This document shows, in pieces, positions 52,783 through 62,097 of a DNA stretch of 64,000 nt; position 1 is the stretch's first letter; each line of letters opens with the position of its first letter. The position numbers and the translations under genes are program-made. The stretch is from Mucilaginibacter hurinus (GTDB lineage: Bacteria; Bacteroidota; Bacteroidia; Sphingobacteriales; Sphingobacteriaceae): contig NZ_QGDC01000006.1 in NCBI RefSeq assembly GCF_003324525.1, positions 186,001 to 250,000 on the forward strand. The letters are read 5' to 3'. The notes beneath the pieces are model-generated. The model saw only the letters and a program-made list of their open reading frames with translations, had not been told where the DNA came from and did no database searches.

Positions 52783-53634
52783 ATGGCAAAACGCGAAGTT
52801 GATATAGTGGTTATATCTGATGTGCACCTGGGCACTTATGGCTGCCATGCCAAAGAGTTGCTTAAATATCTTAAGAGCATAAGGCCCAAAGCACTGGTAC
52901 TAAACGGCGATATTATTGATATATGGCAGTTCAGCAAATCATACTGGCCCGAATCGCATATGAAAGTGGTGCGCCGCATACTTAAATTTGTTACAGACGG
53001 CATTCCGGTTTACTATCTTACCGGTAACCACGATGAGATGCTGCGTAAATTTACCGATTTTAATATGGGTACTTTCCAGTTGCTTGATAAGATAGTACTG
53101 AACGTTGACGGTAAAAAAGCCTGGATATTTCACGGAGATGTATTTGATGTGACCATGCAGCACTCCAAATGGCTGGCAAAACTGGGCGCTGTAGGGTATG
53201 ATACGCTAATACTGTTGAATAGCCTGGTAAACTGGGTTTTGACACTGATAGGCCGCCAGAAGATGAGCTTCTCGCAAAAGATAAAGGCTAAATTTAAAGA
53301 TGCCGTAAAATTTATCAATCATTTTGAACAAACCGCTGCCGATTTGGCTGTCGATAAACAATATGATTATGTGATATGCGGACACATTCATCATGCCGAA
53401 ATAAGAGAGATAAACTCAAGCGAAAATAATGGTTCGGTACTATACCTTAATTCAGGAGACTGGGTTGAAAGTCTTACGGCGCTGGAGTACTATCAAGGCG
53501 GTTGGAAGATTTTTAATTACCGTGCCGCCGATTTTGAAGTACAGACCGATGCTGACGACGATGATGTAACAGACTCCGAAGACCTGAACGCCAGGCTTGA
53601 TGTAAAAACATTGCTTGAAAAATTTAAGCAGTAG
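52783..53634 (+). CDS. Metallophosphoesterase, UDP-2,3-diacylglucosamine diphosphatase (LpxH)-like
   Basis: A 283-residue calcineurin-fold phosphoesterase. Metal-binding motifs are in order: SDVHLGTYG (D13, H15), LNGDIIDIW (about residues 40-48), LTGNHDEML (about 77-85), HGDVFD (about 115-120) and CGHIHHAEI (about 200-208). The family includes LpxH, which cleaves UDP-2,3-diacylglucosamine in lipid A synthesis; Bacteroidetes often have several members. Neighbouring glycan genes suggest an envelope role. The acidic insert near the C-terminus (TDADDDDVTDSED) is unusual. Confidence 0.85.
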   Translation: MAKREVDIVVISDVHLGTYGCHAKELLKYLKSIRPKALVLNGDIIDIWQFSKSYWPESHMKVVRRILKFVTDGIPVYYLTGNHDEMLRKFTDFNMGTFQLLDKIVLNVDGKKAWIFHGDVFDVTMQHSKWLAKLGAVGYDTLILLNSLVNWVLTLIGRQKMSFSQKIKAKFKDAVKFINHFEQTAADLAVDKQYDYVICGHIHHAEIREINSSENNGSVLYLNSGDWVESLTALEYYQGGWKIFNYRAADFEVQTDADDDDVTDSEDLNARLDVKTLLEKFKQ

Positions 53635-53656
53635 CCGGTATATTGCATCGCCTGTT

Positions 53657-53664
53657 TATCTTTG
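53657..53664 (+). promoter_or_regulatory. Putative -7 element of the following glycosyltransferase
   Basis: TATCTTTG matches TAnnTTTG, 22 bases upstream of the ATG at 53687. It supports that downstream start over an in-frame ATG at 53615 that lies inside the preceding gene. Confidence 0.4.
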
Positions 53665-53686
53665 CTACCTTGGCAGCGCTTTACAT

Positions 53687-54670
53687 ATGAAAATACTTTT
53701 CGGCATACAGGGTACAGGCAACGGCCATATTAGCCGGGCGCGCGAGATAGTACCACTGCTGCAGCAATATGGCGAGGTTGACTTGCTGATAAGCGGCACC
53801 GAAGCTGAAGTTAGCCTGTCGCAGCCGTTAAAGTATCGTTTTCACGGCTTCAGTTTCATCTTTGGTAAAAATGGCGGGGTTGACAAATGGGCCACCTACA
53901 AAACCATGAATTTGAGGCGGCTGTGGCGCGATATTCATCATTTGCCGGTAGGCGATTATGATATTGTTATTAATGATTTTGAACCTGTAAGCGCTTGGGC
54001 ATGCAAGGTACAAAAGGTGCCCTCTGTGTCGCTTAGCCACCAATGCTCATTCATATCGGCAAATACGCCGAGGCCGCCCGAATGGAACTATGCTGAGTGG
54101 CTGTTCAAATACTATTCGCCAACTACGCATCATGTCGGTTTTCATTTCGAGCGGTATGATGATTTTATACACACGCCGGTAATCCGTAGCGAAATACGTA
54201 ACCTGGAAACATCAAACAAGGGGCATTATACAGTTTATTTACCCGCTTACCAGGATAAAACCTTACTGAAATATTTGAGTAAAACCGGCGTGGAATGGCA
54301 TATTTTTTCCAAACGGCAAAAAACACCCTATCGTGAAGGTAATGTGCAAATATTTCCGGTGAATAATGAGGCTTTTAACAATAGCCTGGCTTCTTGCGAG
54401 GGATTACTAACAGGAGGCGGTTTTGAAGGACCTGCCGAGGCGCTTTTTCTGCAGAAAAAAGTGATGATGATACCCATGAGGGGACAGTTTGAGCAGCAGT
54501 GTAACGCTCTGGCTGCGTCAAAACTGGGAGTTACCGTAGTAAATGCCATTGATGGTAATTTTATTACACAACTTAACAATTGGGTAAATATGAGCAATAC
54601 TATCAAAGTTGATTTTCCTGATGAAACTGCCCGTATTGTAGACGATTTAATAAAGCGATACGCGGTTTAG
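53687..54670 (+). CDS. Glycosyltransferase, GT-B fold (MurG/UGT-like)
   Basis: A 327-residue protein starting MKILFGIQGTGNGHISRARE, the N-terminal Rossmann motif of a Bacteroidetes family related to MurG/GT28 (often labelled glycosyl transferase family 1_3). The C-terminal donor-binding part has EGLLTGGGFEGPAEALFLQK (about residues 240-259) and MRGQFEQQCNALAASKLG, as in UDP-sugar enzymes. An alternative start at 53615 would overlap the phosphoesterase gene and add 24 residues without similarity, so it is rejected. Its placement after an LpxH-like enzyme suggests a lipid- or envelope-glycan step. Confidence 0.85.
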   Translation: MKILFGIQGTGNGHISRAREIVPLLQQYGEVDLLISGTEAEVSLSQPLKYRFHGFSFIFGKNGGVDKWATYKTMNLRRLWRDIHHLPVGDYDIVINDFEPVSAWACKVQKVPSVSLSHQCSFISANTPRPPEWNYAEWLFKYYSPTTHHVGFHFERYDDFIHTPVIRSEIRNLETSNKGHYTVYLPAYQDKTLLKYLSKTGVEWHIFSKRQKTPYREGNVQIFPVNNEAFNNSLASCEGLLTGGGFEGPAEALFLQKKVMMIPMRGQFEQQCNALAASKLGVTVVNAIDGNFITQLNNWVNMSNTIKVDFPDETARIVDDLIKRYAV

Positions 54671-54772
54671 CCTGTAAACAATTTTATTGCAATCAGGGTT
54701 TCCTAAATTCTCGCCCTGTTTAAATTCATTGCACAATTTCCCTTAATATTGCATACGCAAACGCCTGCCAGG

Positions 54773-55759
54773 ATGATAAATGTTTTTCGTTCTTACAATC
54801 CAATTAACATAGTATGGCTTGCCGTGCTTGCCTTCCTGCTTCGTATAGGCTACCTCATACATGCGCCTGAAAAAGTTGAGTTTATTTTTGTTGAGCCTTT
54901 TGCGCGGTTACTTGTGCCTGTAGCGTACGAGTATGCGTTATCGCCTTTTATGAATGTGCTTATAGCTGCCGGGTTAATACTGGTGCAGGCATTGTTACTT
55001 AATCGCGTAGTTAATCATTTTAACTTGTTGGGTAAACCATCGTACCTGCCTGCGCTAATGTACATCACGCTTTCGGCCTTGTTTACGCCCTTTTTAGTGC
55101 TCAGCGCGCCGCTTATTTGCAATTTTTTGGTGATATGGATGCTTTATAAACTGTTTAATTTATACCAGGGTGAGGATGTAAAATCAACCGGATATGATTT
55201 AGGTATGATCGTGGCTCTCGGATCGTTATTATACCTGCCATTTATATACCTGTTTTTGGTAGTATGGATAGCGCTGGTTATTTTCAGACCATTTAACTGG
55301 CGCGAGTGGGTAGCCGTTATTATCGGTTATGCCACAGTGTTTTTCTTTTTGGCCGTGTTTTATTATTTAAATGATAAGCTTGGGCAGTTTTATAAAATAT
55401 GGCTTCCCTTGGGTACTGCATTCCCGGGCAGTATACACATAAATACATATAATTACGTATTGCTTATCCCGGTTATATTTATAATGGCACTATCTGCTTA
55501 CCGGCTGCAGCAGAGCTTTTTTAAAAGCTATGTGCACATCCGTAAATCATTTCAATTGTTAATGATATTTTTTCTGATAGCTGGGTTGTCATTTTATGTA
55601 AAAGCTGAATTTCAGTTGAACCATTTTTTACTTTGTGCCATACCGCTGGCTATCTCCTTCGGCTACTACTTTTTATTCGCTACAGGCAGGTGGTTTTATG
55701 AAACCTTATACTTTTTACTTCTCGCCGGTATTGTCTATTTTCAGTTTAACACTTTTTAA
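54773..55759 (+). CDS. DUF6427 family membrane protein
   Basis: A 328-residue integral membrane protein with about eight to ten helices, starting MINVFRSYNPINIVWLAVLA. It is typical of the DUF6427 family in Bacteroidetes. A conserved mid-part reads FRPFNWREWVAVIIGY (about residues 175-190). The TTG at 54749 upstream is possible but not favoured. The function is unknown; in related genomes it precedes purQ-coaX-type genes, as it does here. Confidence 0.75.
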   Translation: MINVFRSYNPINIVWLAVLAFLLRIGYLIHAPEKVEFIFVEPFARLLVPVAYEYALSPFMNVLIAAGLILVQALLLNRVVNHFNLLGKPSYLPALMYITLSALFTPFLVLSAPLICNFLVIWMLYKLFNLYQGEDVKSTGYDLGMIVALGSLLYLPFIYLFLVVWIALVIFRPFNWREWVAVIIGYATVFFFLAVFYYLNDKLGQFYKIWLPLGTAFPGSIHINTYNYVLLIPVIFIMALSAYRLQQSFFKSYVHIRKSFQLLMIFFLIAGLSFYVKAEFQLNHFLLCAIPLAISFGYYFLFATGRWFYETLYFLLLAGIVYFQFNTF

Positions 55760-55792
55760 CGTTAATATTCGTTCAAATTTAAGCTGTTATAT

Positions 55793-55800
55793 TAGCTTTG
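55793..55800 (+). promoter_or_regulatory. Putative -7 element of purQ
   Basis: TAGCTTTG matches TAnnTTTG and ends 4 bases before the purQ ATG at 55805, again suggesting a nearly leaderless transcript. Confidence 0.45.
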
Positions 55801-55804
55801 TATC

Positions 55805-56497
55805 ATGAAATTTGGAGTAGTTATCTTTCCGGGGTCCAATTGCGATGAGGACATTATTTATGTTTTAGAAAAAGTAATGGGCCAGCAGGTGGTGCGTCTG
55901 TGGCATAAAGACCATGACCTGCAGGGTGTTGATTTTGTAGTGTTGCCGGGCGGTTTTTCGTTTGGTGATTACCTGCGCTCAGGTGCTATTGCACGCTTTT
56001 CACCCATAATGCAGGAGGTTTTGCAATTTGCTGCCAGGGGTGGTTACGTGTTTGGCATATGCAATGGCTTCCAGATACTGACTGAGTCGGGTTTATTGCA
56101 AGGGGCTTTGCTGCATAATAAAAACCGCAAATTTATCTGCCGCAATACTTTTGTTATCCCGCAAACAACCAATTCATTATTAACTAGTGCAATAGATCCG
56201 CAAAGGGTGCTTAAAATACCCGTAGCACATGGCGAAGGTAATTATTTTGCTGATGCTGATACGCTAAAGTCACTTAATGATAACGACCAGGTATTGTTTA
56301 GATATTGCGACGAATCAGGTAATATTATTGCTGATGCCAATCCGAACGGAACTGTTGAAAATATAGCAGGTGTTTGCAATGTAAAGCGTAACGTATTCGG
56401 TTTTATGCCTCACCCCGAACGTGCCGCTGATACCCTGCTTGCCAACGAAGATGGTCTGGCCATATTTGAATCTATATTGTCAATGGTTAAAGCCTGA
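55805..56497 (+). CDS. purQ: Phosphoribosylformylglycinamidine synthase, glutaminase subunit
   Basis: Fourth step of purine synthesis: supplies ammonia from glutamine to PurL for FGAR to FGAM. The 230-residue class I glutamine amidotransferase has the nucleophile C86 (VFGICNGFQIL) and the His-Glu pair in FMPHPERAAD (about residues 204-213), plus the N-terminal FPGSNCDEDI. It shares one base with coaX. The standalone subunit implies a separate purL elsewhere. Confidence 0.96.
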   Translation: MKFGVVIFPGSNCDEDIIYVLEKVMGQQVVRLWHKDHDLQGVDFVVLPGGFSFGDYLRSGAIARFSPIMQEVLQFAARGGYVFGICNGFQILTESGLLQGALLHNKNRKFICRNTFVIPQTTNSLLTSAIDPQRVLKIPVAHGEGNYFADADTLKSLNDNDQVLFRYCDESGNIIADANPNGTVENIAGVCNVKRNVFGFMPHPERAADTLLANEDGLAIFESILSMVKA

Positions 56498-57240
56498 TGG
56501 CCGTCCTGGTTATCGATATTGGTAATACATTAACAAAACTGGGTGTTTTTGAGCAGGACGAGTTATTGTTCTCCGGCAATTTCAATAATGAGGAGGACGA
56601 GGTTTTGCAACACATAATCACGGAATATAAGGTTACCAAAGCAATACTTTCTTCAGTAAAAAAGGCAGAGCCTGATTGGCAGGAGAGATTAGCGAGTAAA
56701 ATTCCCGTATTAAAATTTAATGCTGACATGGCACCCGGGATAGTAAACCGATATCTTACCCCACTTACTTTAGGTATTGACCGTCTAGCCGCCATTGCAG
56801 GCGCCTGGCAATTGCACCCGGGCCAATGCTCGCTGGTTATAGATGCAGGCACTACCATAACTTACGACTACGTAGATGAGAAAGGTAATTTTTTTGGCGG
56901 CAGTATATCACCCGGGCTAAATACCCGTTATAAAGCATTAAATAATTATACTGCAGGATTGCCGCTGGTTGAGGCTGACGCGGATTTTAATGAGACCTAT
57001 GGTAATACTACCATCACGGCCATACAATCGGGAGTGCAAAACGGGTTAAAATACGAACTGACAGGGTTTATTGAAAGCTACAGGAAAAGTAACAAGGACT
57101 TAAATATTATACTAACAGGCGGCGACAGCATTTTTTTTGATACTCTGTTGAAAAATAGCATCTTTGCCCCCTATATTAAAATTGAACCTCACTTGGTTTT
57201 AAAAGGATTAAACGGAGCCTTACAACAGCATAATGACTAA
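56497..57240 (+). CDS. coaX: Type III pantothenate kinase
   Basis: First step of coenzyme A synthesis, phosphorylating pantothenate. The 247-residue ASKHA-fold kinase has the N-terminal phosphate motif VIDIGNTLTKLGVF (residues 4-17), LGIDRLAAIAGAW (about 92-104) and the second phosphate loop VIDAGTTITYDYV (about 112-124). It overlaps the next gene by 8 bases and purQ by one, thus an operon member. Confidence 0.95.
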   Translation: MAVLVIDIGNTLTKLGVFEQDELLFSGNFNNEEDEVLQHIITEYKVTKAILSSVKKAEPDWQERLASKIPVLKFNADMAPGIVNRYLTPLTLGIDRLAAIAGAWQLHPGQCSLVIDAGTTITYDYVDEKGNFFGGSISPGLNTRYKALNNYTAGLPLVEADADFNETYGNTTITAIQSGVQNGLKYELTGFIESYRKSNKDLNIILTGGDSIFFDTLLKNSIFAPYIKIEPHLVLKGLNGALQQHND

Positions 57241-58558
57241 CTACACTAAAATTTTTATACTATTTTTATTTGCTGCTACGGCGTTTAAAGCTAATGCGCA
57301 AACAAATACCAATACCAGCTCGCCTTATTCACGGTTTGGTATAGGTGATGTAGACCCGCAACTGCTGCCGCAAAATGCAGGCATGGGCGGTATTGGTGTA
57401 GCAACAAATGTTCTCGGCGGCTTTAGCACTATCAATTTTATAAACCCGGCAGCTTATGGGGCTATTAATCTTACTACCATAGATGTCGCCGTATTTGGCA
57501 GTAGTTTAAAACTAAGCCGTGATGGACAAGGCTCGCAAAGAAGCAATAATTTCACTTTAAATCATTTGGCATTTGCCATACCGGTAAGTAAAAAATCGGC
57601 GCTGAGTTTTGGATTGGTGCCTTATAGCCGCGTAGGTTACAATTACCGCCAAAGTCAACAAAATTTTGGCACCGGATTCCCTTCTGATACCAATGCGGTA
57701 AATTTTAATTACTCCGGCGAGGGCGGATTAAATAAAGCTTATTTGGGGTATGGTTTTGGTATAGGTAAGCACCTTTTGATAGGAGCCAACGTTTCATACC
57801 TGTTCGGCAATCTTAAAAATTTCCGTACCACCAGCATACCGTCATTATACGGTACGTTTGATACCCGGATCGAAAACAGTTCAAGTATAAAGGGACTGAA
57901 TTATGATTATGGTTTACAATATATGTTTGATTTTTCAGAGAATAACCGTGTAACATTAGGTTACTCAGGATCTGCAAACACAAAATTGAGCGTGCAAAAC
58001 AGCGAATTTGTAAGCCATTTTACCACTGATGTTGAGGGGAATGAAAACATTCCGTTGGATAGCGTTGTGAAAAACATAGGACCTAAAGCTAAATTGCAGC
58101 TTCCGCTTATACACCGGTTTGGCCTATCATACAAAATGGGCGAAAAACTATTAATAGGTGCCGACTATACTACCGGTAAATGGTCAGACCTGACCATAGC
58201 GGGAACAGACGCGGGTTTAAAGAACAGCCAAACCTTTAACGTTGGTGCACAATGGACACCTAACATAAATAAGCTGGGTAACTATTTTGCATTGGTTGAC
58301 TACCGCGTTGGTTTTATCTACAATGACACATACCTGCATGTTAATGATTTGGATATTAAGCAGTATGGGTTTACTGTAGGGCTTGGTTTGCCCTTAAGGC
58401 CCGGACCAACAAACACCAGCTTTTATAAAATAAATGTGTCTGCCGAAATTGGCACACGCGGCAGGCTGGCGCACCAATTGGTTAAAGAGAACTACATCAA
58501 TATTCGTTTAGGGTTTACGCTGAATGACAAATGGTTCCAGCGTTACAGGTTTGATTAA
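57233..58558 (+). CDS. Outer membrane beta-barrel protein, function unknown
   Basis: A 441-residue exported protein: signal peptide (about 1-22, ending KANAQ), then SSPYSRFGIGDVDPQLLPQN (about residues 29-48) and MGGIGVATN, a pattern seen in FadL/OmpP1-like barrels. Many alternating aromatic strands follow and the chain ends in KWFQRYRFD with a C-terminal aromatic. The gene lies between coaX and lptC, overlapping both, as commonly seen in Bacteroidetes. A transport or envelope-assembly role is likely, but the substrate is not known. Confidence 0.8.
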   Translation: MTNYTKIFILFLFAATAFKANAQTNTNTSSPYSRFGIGDVDPQLLPQNAGMGGIGVATNVLGGFSTINFINPAAYGAINLTTIDVAVFGSSLKLSRDGQGSQRSNNFTLNHLAFAIPVSKKSALSFGLVPYSRVGYNYRQSQQNFGTGFPSDTNAVNFNYSGEGGLNKAYLGYGFGIGKHLLIGANVSYLFGNLKNFRTTSIPSLYGTFDTRIENSSSIKGLNYDYGLQYMFDFSENNRVTLGYSGSANTKLSVQNSEFVSHFTTDVEGNENIPLDSVVKNIGPKAKLQLPLIHRFGLSYKMGEKLLIGADYTTGKWSDLTIAGTDAGLKNSQTFNVGAQWTPNINKLGNYFALVDYRVGFIYNDTYLHVNDLDIKQYGFTVGLGLPLRPGPTNTSFYKINVSAEIGTRGRLAHQLVKENYINIRLGFTLNDKWFQRYRFD

Positions 58559-59139
58559 TGCCGATGAGATTCAGCAGGGCAGGATATTGTTTACAAGCTT
58601 TGCCGGTTATTCTGGCCTGTTCGTTGCTGTTATCATGCGAGAATGATCTGAAAAAGGTTCAGGAAATTTCGGCCCGTGAAGCGAGCAAACCTGTCGACCG
58701 TACCATTGACGTCGAGATTACTTACAGTGATTCAGCTAAAGTTAAAGCCACTACTACCGCACCCTTGTTGCTAAAACATACCGGCGCAAAGCCATATTAT
58801 GAAATGCCCAACGGGGTTAAAATTATTTTTTATGAAAATGGTAAGCCGGTAAATACAATTACGGCCAAGCGCGGAATACGCCGTGAAACTGAAGGGGTAA
58901 CCGAACTGCATAAAAACGTTGTGGCAACAAATGATAAAGGTGATGTTTTTAAATCAGAAGAATTGATTTGGAACGAAACCGAAAAGAAAATCCGCTCAAA
59001 CCAGCCGGTACAAATAATTATGTCTAACGGTGATATTATTAATGGTACCAGTTTTGAAAGTAATGAAAGCTTTTATCCCTACAAAATAAAGCAGTCTACC
59101 GGTATATTCAACGTTAAAGAAAACCCGGCGTTGCAGTAA
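58558..59139 (+). CDS. lptC: LPS export protein LptC-like lipoprotein
   Basis: A 193-residue periplasmic lipoprotein with the lipobox Cys at about residue 27 (SLLLSCEN). The beta-strand-rich OstA/LptC-like domain (about 48-185) has the pattern MPNGVKIIFYENGKPVNTITA (about 83-103) and later KSEELIWNETEKKIRSNQPV, typical of LptC-type jellyroll proteins that pass lipopolysaccharide from LptB2FG to LptA. It shares one base with the preceding barrel gene. The lptB/F/G partners are not in the window. Confidence 0.82.
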   Translation: MPMRFSRAGYCLQALPVILACSLLLSCENDLKKVQEISAREASKPVDRTIDVEITYSDSAKVKATTTAPLLLKHTGAKPYYEMPNGVKIIFYENGKPVNTITAKRGIRRETEGVTELHKNVVATNDKGDVFKSEELIWNETEKKIRSNQPVQIIMSNGDIINGTSFESNESFYPYKIKQSTGIFNVKENPALQ

Positions 59140-59230
59140 TTTTTAAGTGAATTTTTTGTTTGATGTAATTTTGCTAAAAGTTGTATCTTGCGCGCTCTTT
59201 TTAAATAGTTTATAATAGTATACAGAATAT

Positions 59231-61342
59231 ATGGGAATAATGAATTTTTTGCGCAACAAGATGGGGACGATTTTGGTCGCCGTCATCGGGCTTGCGCTGT
59301 TTGCTTTTATTGCGGGAGAAGTTATACAATATGGCGGCTCATTTTTAAGCGGGGATAACACTACCATAGGTGTTGTAGCGGGTGAAAAGATACCTTACGA
59401 GAAATTTAATGAGAATGTAGAGCGTACAACTGCTCAAATGCAGCAGCAGTATGGTGGGGGCAGCGTGCCGCCTCAGATGGCTGCTTATGCGCAGGAACAA
59501 ACCTGGAATCAAATGATAAGCCGTACCATACTGGAAAAAGAGCTTAAAAATCTTAACCTGGTTGTAGGCACCGACGAAACAAAAGTATTACTGGGCGACC
59601 GTAACCCGCATCCTCAAATTGCGCAGGCTTTTGGCGATCCGCAAACCGGCAAGGTTGACCCCGCTAAACTTAACCAGTTTAAAGCTAACCTGCAAAATGC
59701 AAAGGCTGATGATCCAATAAGGGAGCGATGGCGTGCGTTTACCGAAGGGATTATAGAATCAAAAAAAGCAGAGAAATATGTGGTGCTGGTTACCAATGGC
59801 CTATATGTTAACTCGCTTGAGGCGAAAGATGATTACGAAGCAAAAAACAAGCTGGCTAACTTTAAATACGTAGCGCTTGAGTATGCTGCTGTTCCGGATA
59901 ATAAGGTTACGCTTACCGATGGCGATTACCAGGAATATTATGATGCACATAAATCATTGTTTAAAAACAAGCAGGAACTAAGGAGTTTTGAATATGTGGC
60001 ATTTAGCGGTGCACCTTCAAAAGCTGATAGTGTTGCAGCAAAGGCCGAGGTTGATAAGCTTGCTCAGGAATTTAAGGCAAGTAATAACGATTCGTTGTTT
60101 GTTCAGCTTAATTCAGAAACTAAGGTTCCTTTTTCTTATCAAAAAAAGGGTCAGCTTGAGCCTGTGTTAGATTCGGTAATGTTTAATGCTTCTAAAGGGT
60201 TTGTATACGGCCCTTATCTGTCAGGCAATACATATAAAATTGCTAAACTCGTTGATTCGCGTTTAAGTCCTGATTCAGTTACAGCCAGCCACATATTAAT
60301 TACACCTGCTGAGGCAGGCGGTGATGATAAAGCTCAGGCCAAAGCCGATTCAATTAAAAAGTTACTGGATAGCGGCCGCTCATTTGCCGACCTGGCTACA
60401 ACCTTTTCGTCTGATAAAGGTTCGGCCGAAAAAGGCGGTAGTTTAGGAACGTTTGGCCGTGGTGCCATGGTACCCGAGTTTGAGGCGGCGGCATTTAATG
60501 GCAGCAAGGGGGATATTAAAATTGTGAAGTCGCAGTTTGGTTTTCATATCATCCGTATCGAGAATCAGAAAGGTTCATCGCAAGTGGTGAAACTTGCAAT
60601 AGTTGATAAACCGTTAACAGCAAGCAGCTCAACACAGTCTGCAGCTTACAGCAAAGCGCAGGCGTTTTTAGGTAATGTAGCAAACGGCGATTTTGATGCC
60701 CAGGCTAAAAAGGCCGGCGTGCCTGTATTACCTGCAACTGATGTAAATGGCGTGGCGTCTAACATTCCCGGTCTTGAAAACGCGCGTCCTGTTATCAAAT
60801 GGGCGTTCGGTGCCGATAAGGGCGATGTGTCTAACGAAGTGTTTTCAGTGGGCGATCAATTTGTTGTAGCGCGTTTAACCACTATCAAGCCTGAGGGTAT
60901 ATTGCCGCTTGAATTAGTTAAGCCACAGATAGAAGCGGCTGTACGTAATAAAGTAAAAGCAAAACAATTAATTGAGAAATTAGCTGGTGCCCGCAATGGC
61001 GCATCAAACCTGGCTCAGGTGGCACAAAAAGCCGGCGGCAAGGTGGTACCGGTGCAAAATATAGTGTTTGCTAACCCTGTATTACCTGGTTTAGGTCCAG
61101 AGTATAGCCTGATTGGTTCGGTATTCGGATCACAGCCTGGCAAGTTATCAAACCCGGTTGAAGGCCAAATGGGAGTTTACGTATTTACTGTGGACGGTTT
61201 TGTAAAACCGGCGCCCCTCACCAATATGGTAAAAACCAAAGAGCAAATTAGCCAGGAGCTTGTGCAACGTGCCCAGGGCGGTGTATTTGAGGCATTGAAA
61301 GATAAGGCTAATGTAAAAGATTACAGGGCGAAGTTCTTATAA
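59231..61342 (+). CDS. Membrane-anchored peptidyl-prolyl isomerase, PpiD/SurA-like
   Basis: Periplasmic folding chaperone. The 703-residue protein has an N-terminal membrane anchor (about 10-32), a SurA-type N-terminal chaperone region with NQMISRTILEKELKNLNL (about 96-113), and one parvulin (PPIC) domain at about 350-455: SPDSVTASHILITPAE, GSLGTFGRGAMVPEFEAAAF and GFHIIRIE. The long C-terminal region continues with a second parvulin-like or all-alpha part. The order lptC-ppiD suggests an envelope biogenesis unit. The second Met four codons on is an alternative start. Confidence 0.88.
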   Translation: MGIMNFLRNKMGTILVAVIGLALFAFIAGEVIQYGGSFLSGDNTTIGVVAGEKIPYEKFNENVERTTAQMQQQYGGGSVPPQMAAYAQEQTWNQMISRTILEKELKNLNLVVGTDETKVLLGDRNPHPQIAQAFGDPQTGKVDPAKLNQFKANLQNAKADDPIRERWRAFTEGIIESKKAEKYVVLVTNGLYVNSLEAKDDYEAKNKLANFKYVALEYAAVPDNKVTLTDGDYQEYYDAHKSLFKNKQELRSFEYVAFSGAPSKADSVAAKAEVDKLAQEFKASNNDSLFVQLNSETKVPFSYQKKGQLEPVLDSVMFNASKGFVYGPYLSGNTYKIAKLVDSRLSPDSVTASHILITPAEAGGDDKAQAKADSIKKLLDSGRSFADLATTFSSDKGSAEKGGSLGTFGRGAMVPEFEAAAFNGSKGDIKIVKSQFGFHIIRIENQKGSSQVVKLAIVDKPLTASSSTQSAAYSKAQAFLGNVANGDFDAQAKKAGVPVLPATDVNGVASNIPGLENARPVIKWAFGADKGDVSNEVFSVGDQFVVARLTTIKPEGILPLELVKPQIEAAVRNKVKAKQLIEKLAGARNGASNLAQVAQKAGGKVVPVQNIVFANPVLPGLGPEYSLIGSVFGSQPGKLSNPVEGQMGVYVFTVDGFVKPAPLTNMVKTKEQISQELVQRAQGGVFEALKDKANVKDYRAKFL

Positions 61343-61355
61343 CATTTATTTAAAG

Positions 61356-61363
61356 TAATTTTG
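61356..61363 (+). promoter_or_regulatory. Putative -7 element upstream of the DUF2480 gene
   Basis: TAATTTTG matches TAnnTTTG, 50 bases before the ATG at 61414. It precedes and touches the terminator hairpin of the previous gene, so either signal may be partly fortuitous. Confidence 0.3.
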
Positions 61364-61364
61364 T

Positions 61365-61400
61365 ATCCGGGAGCAGTGGCAGCACTTTCCCGGATTTTTT
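61365..61400 (+). terminator. Intrinsic terminator after the PpiD-like gene
   Basis: Stem TCCGGGA / TCCCGGA with a loop of about 15 bases and a following run of T (61394-61400). Confidence 0.75.
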
Positions 61401-61413
61401 TATTTCAGATAAA

Positions 61414-61929
61414 ATGGAAATACAGGAGAACATAATAAATAAGGTAGCACAAAGCGGTTTGGTTACATTGGATCCAGCTACGTTTTATCCGGCAGGCGAG
61501 CGTGTGGTATATGATATAAAGGATAACCTTTTTATGGGCCTGATGCTGCGCGAGAAGGATTTCAGGGAATTTGTTAAAGAACACGATTGGACGCAATATC
61601 AAGGCAAATACGTGGCGGTTACCTGTAGTGCCGACGCGATAGTGCCGGCCTGGGCTTATATGTTACTGGCTAACCGTTTGGCGCCATACGCGCTTGAAGT
61701 TGTGTTTGGCGATGCAGAAGTGTTGGAAACAGTGCTTTTTGTAAAGGCAATATCAAAAATGGACCCCGAACAGTATCGCGATCAGCGCCTGGTGATAAAG
61801 GGTTGCGGTGATGTGCCCGTACCTGTTTCGGCATATGTAGAACTAACTAAAAAGCTTACTCCCGTAGCCAAGAGTCTTATGTTTGGCGAGCCTTGTTCCA
61901 CAGTACCTATTTACAAACGGAAAGATTGA
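61414..61929 (+). CDS. DUF2480 family protein
   Basis: A 171-residue soluble cytoplasmic protein with no signal peptide. The start MEIQENIINKVAQSGLVTLDPATFYP and the later VAVTCSADAIVPAWAYMLLA (about residues 70-89) and LVIKGCGDVPVPVSAYVELT (about 128-147) are the conserved blocks of the DUF2480 family, nearly limited to Bacteroidetes. Repeated AxxPxxAY motifs suggest internal duplication. The biochemical role is unknown. Confidence 0.82.
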   Translation: MEIQENIINKVAQSGLVTLDPATFYPAGERVVYDIKDNLFMGLMLREKDFREFVKEHDWTQYQGKYVAVTCSADAIVPAWAYMLLANRLAPYALEVVFGDAEVLETVLFVKAISKMDPEQYRDQRLVIKGCGDVPVPVSAYVELTKKLTPVAKSLMFGEPCSTVPIYKRKD

Positions 61930-62097
61930 TCTTTTAGTTAATGATTAGTGTTGATATTTCATAGTCGTTACGTTTTGACTAAATTATGGTCACCCGGCTG
62001 TGGAACACGCAAGTCATCACGAACCAGCTCATTAAACTATTTAGCATAGTATTTGTCAATAATAGCAATGAATGTATAACCGCATTCAGTACAACTA

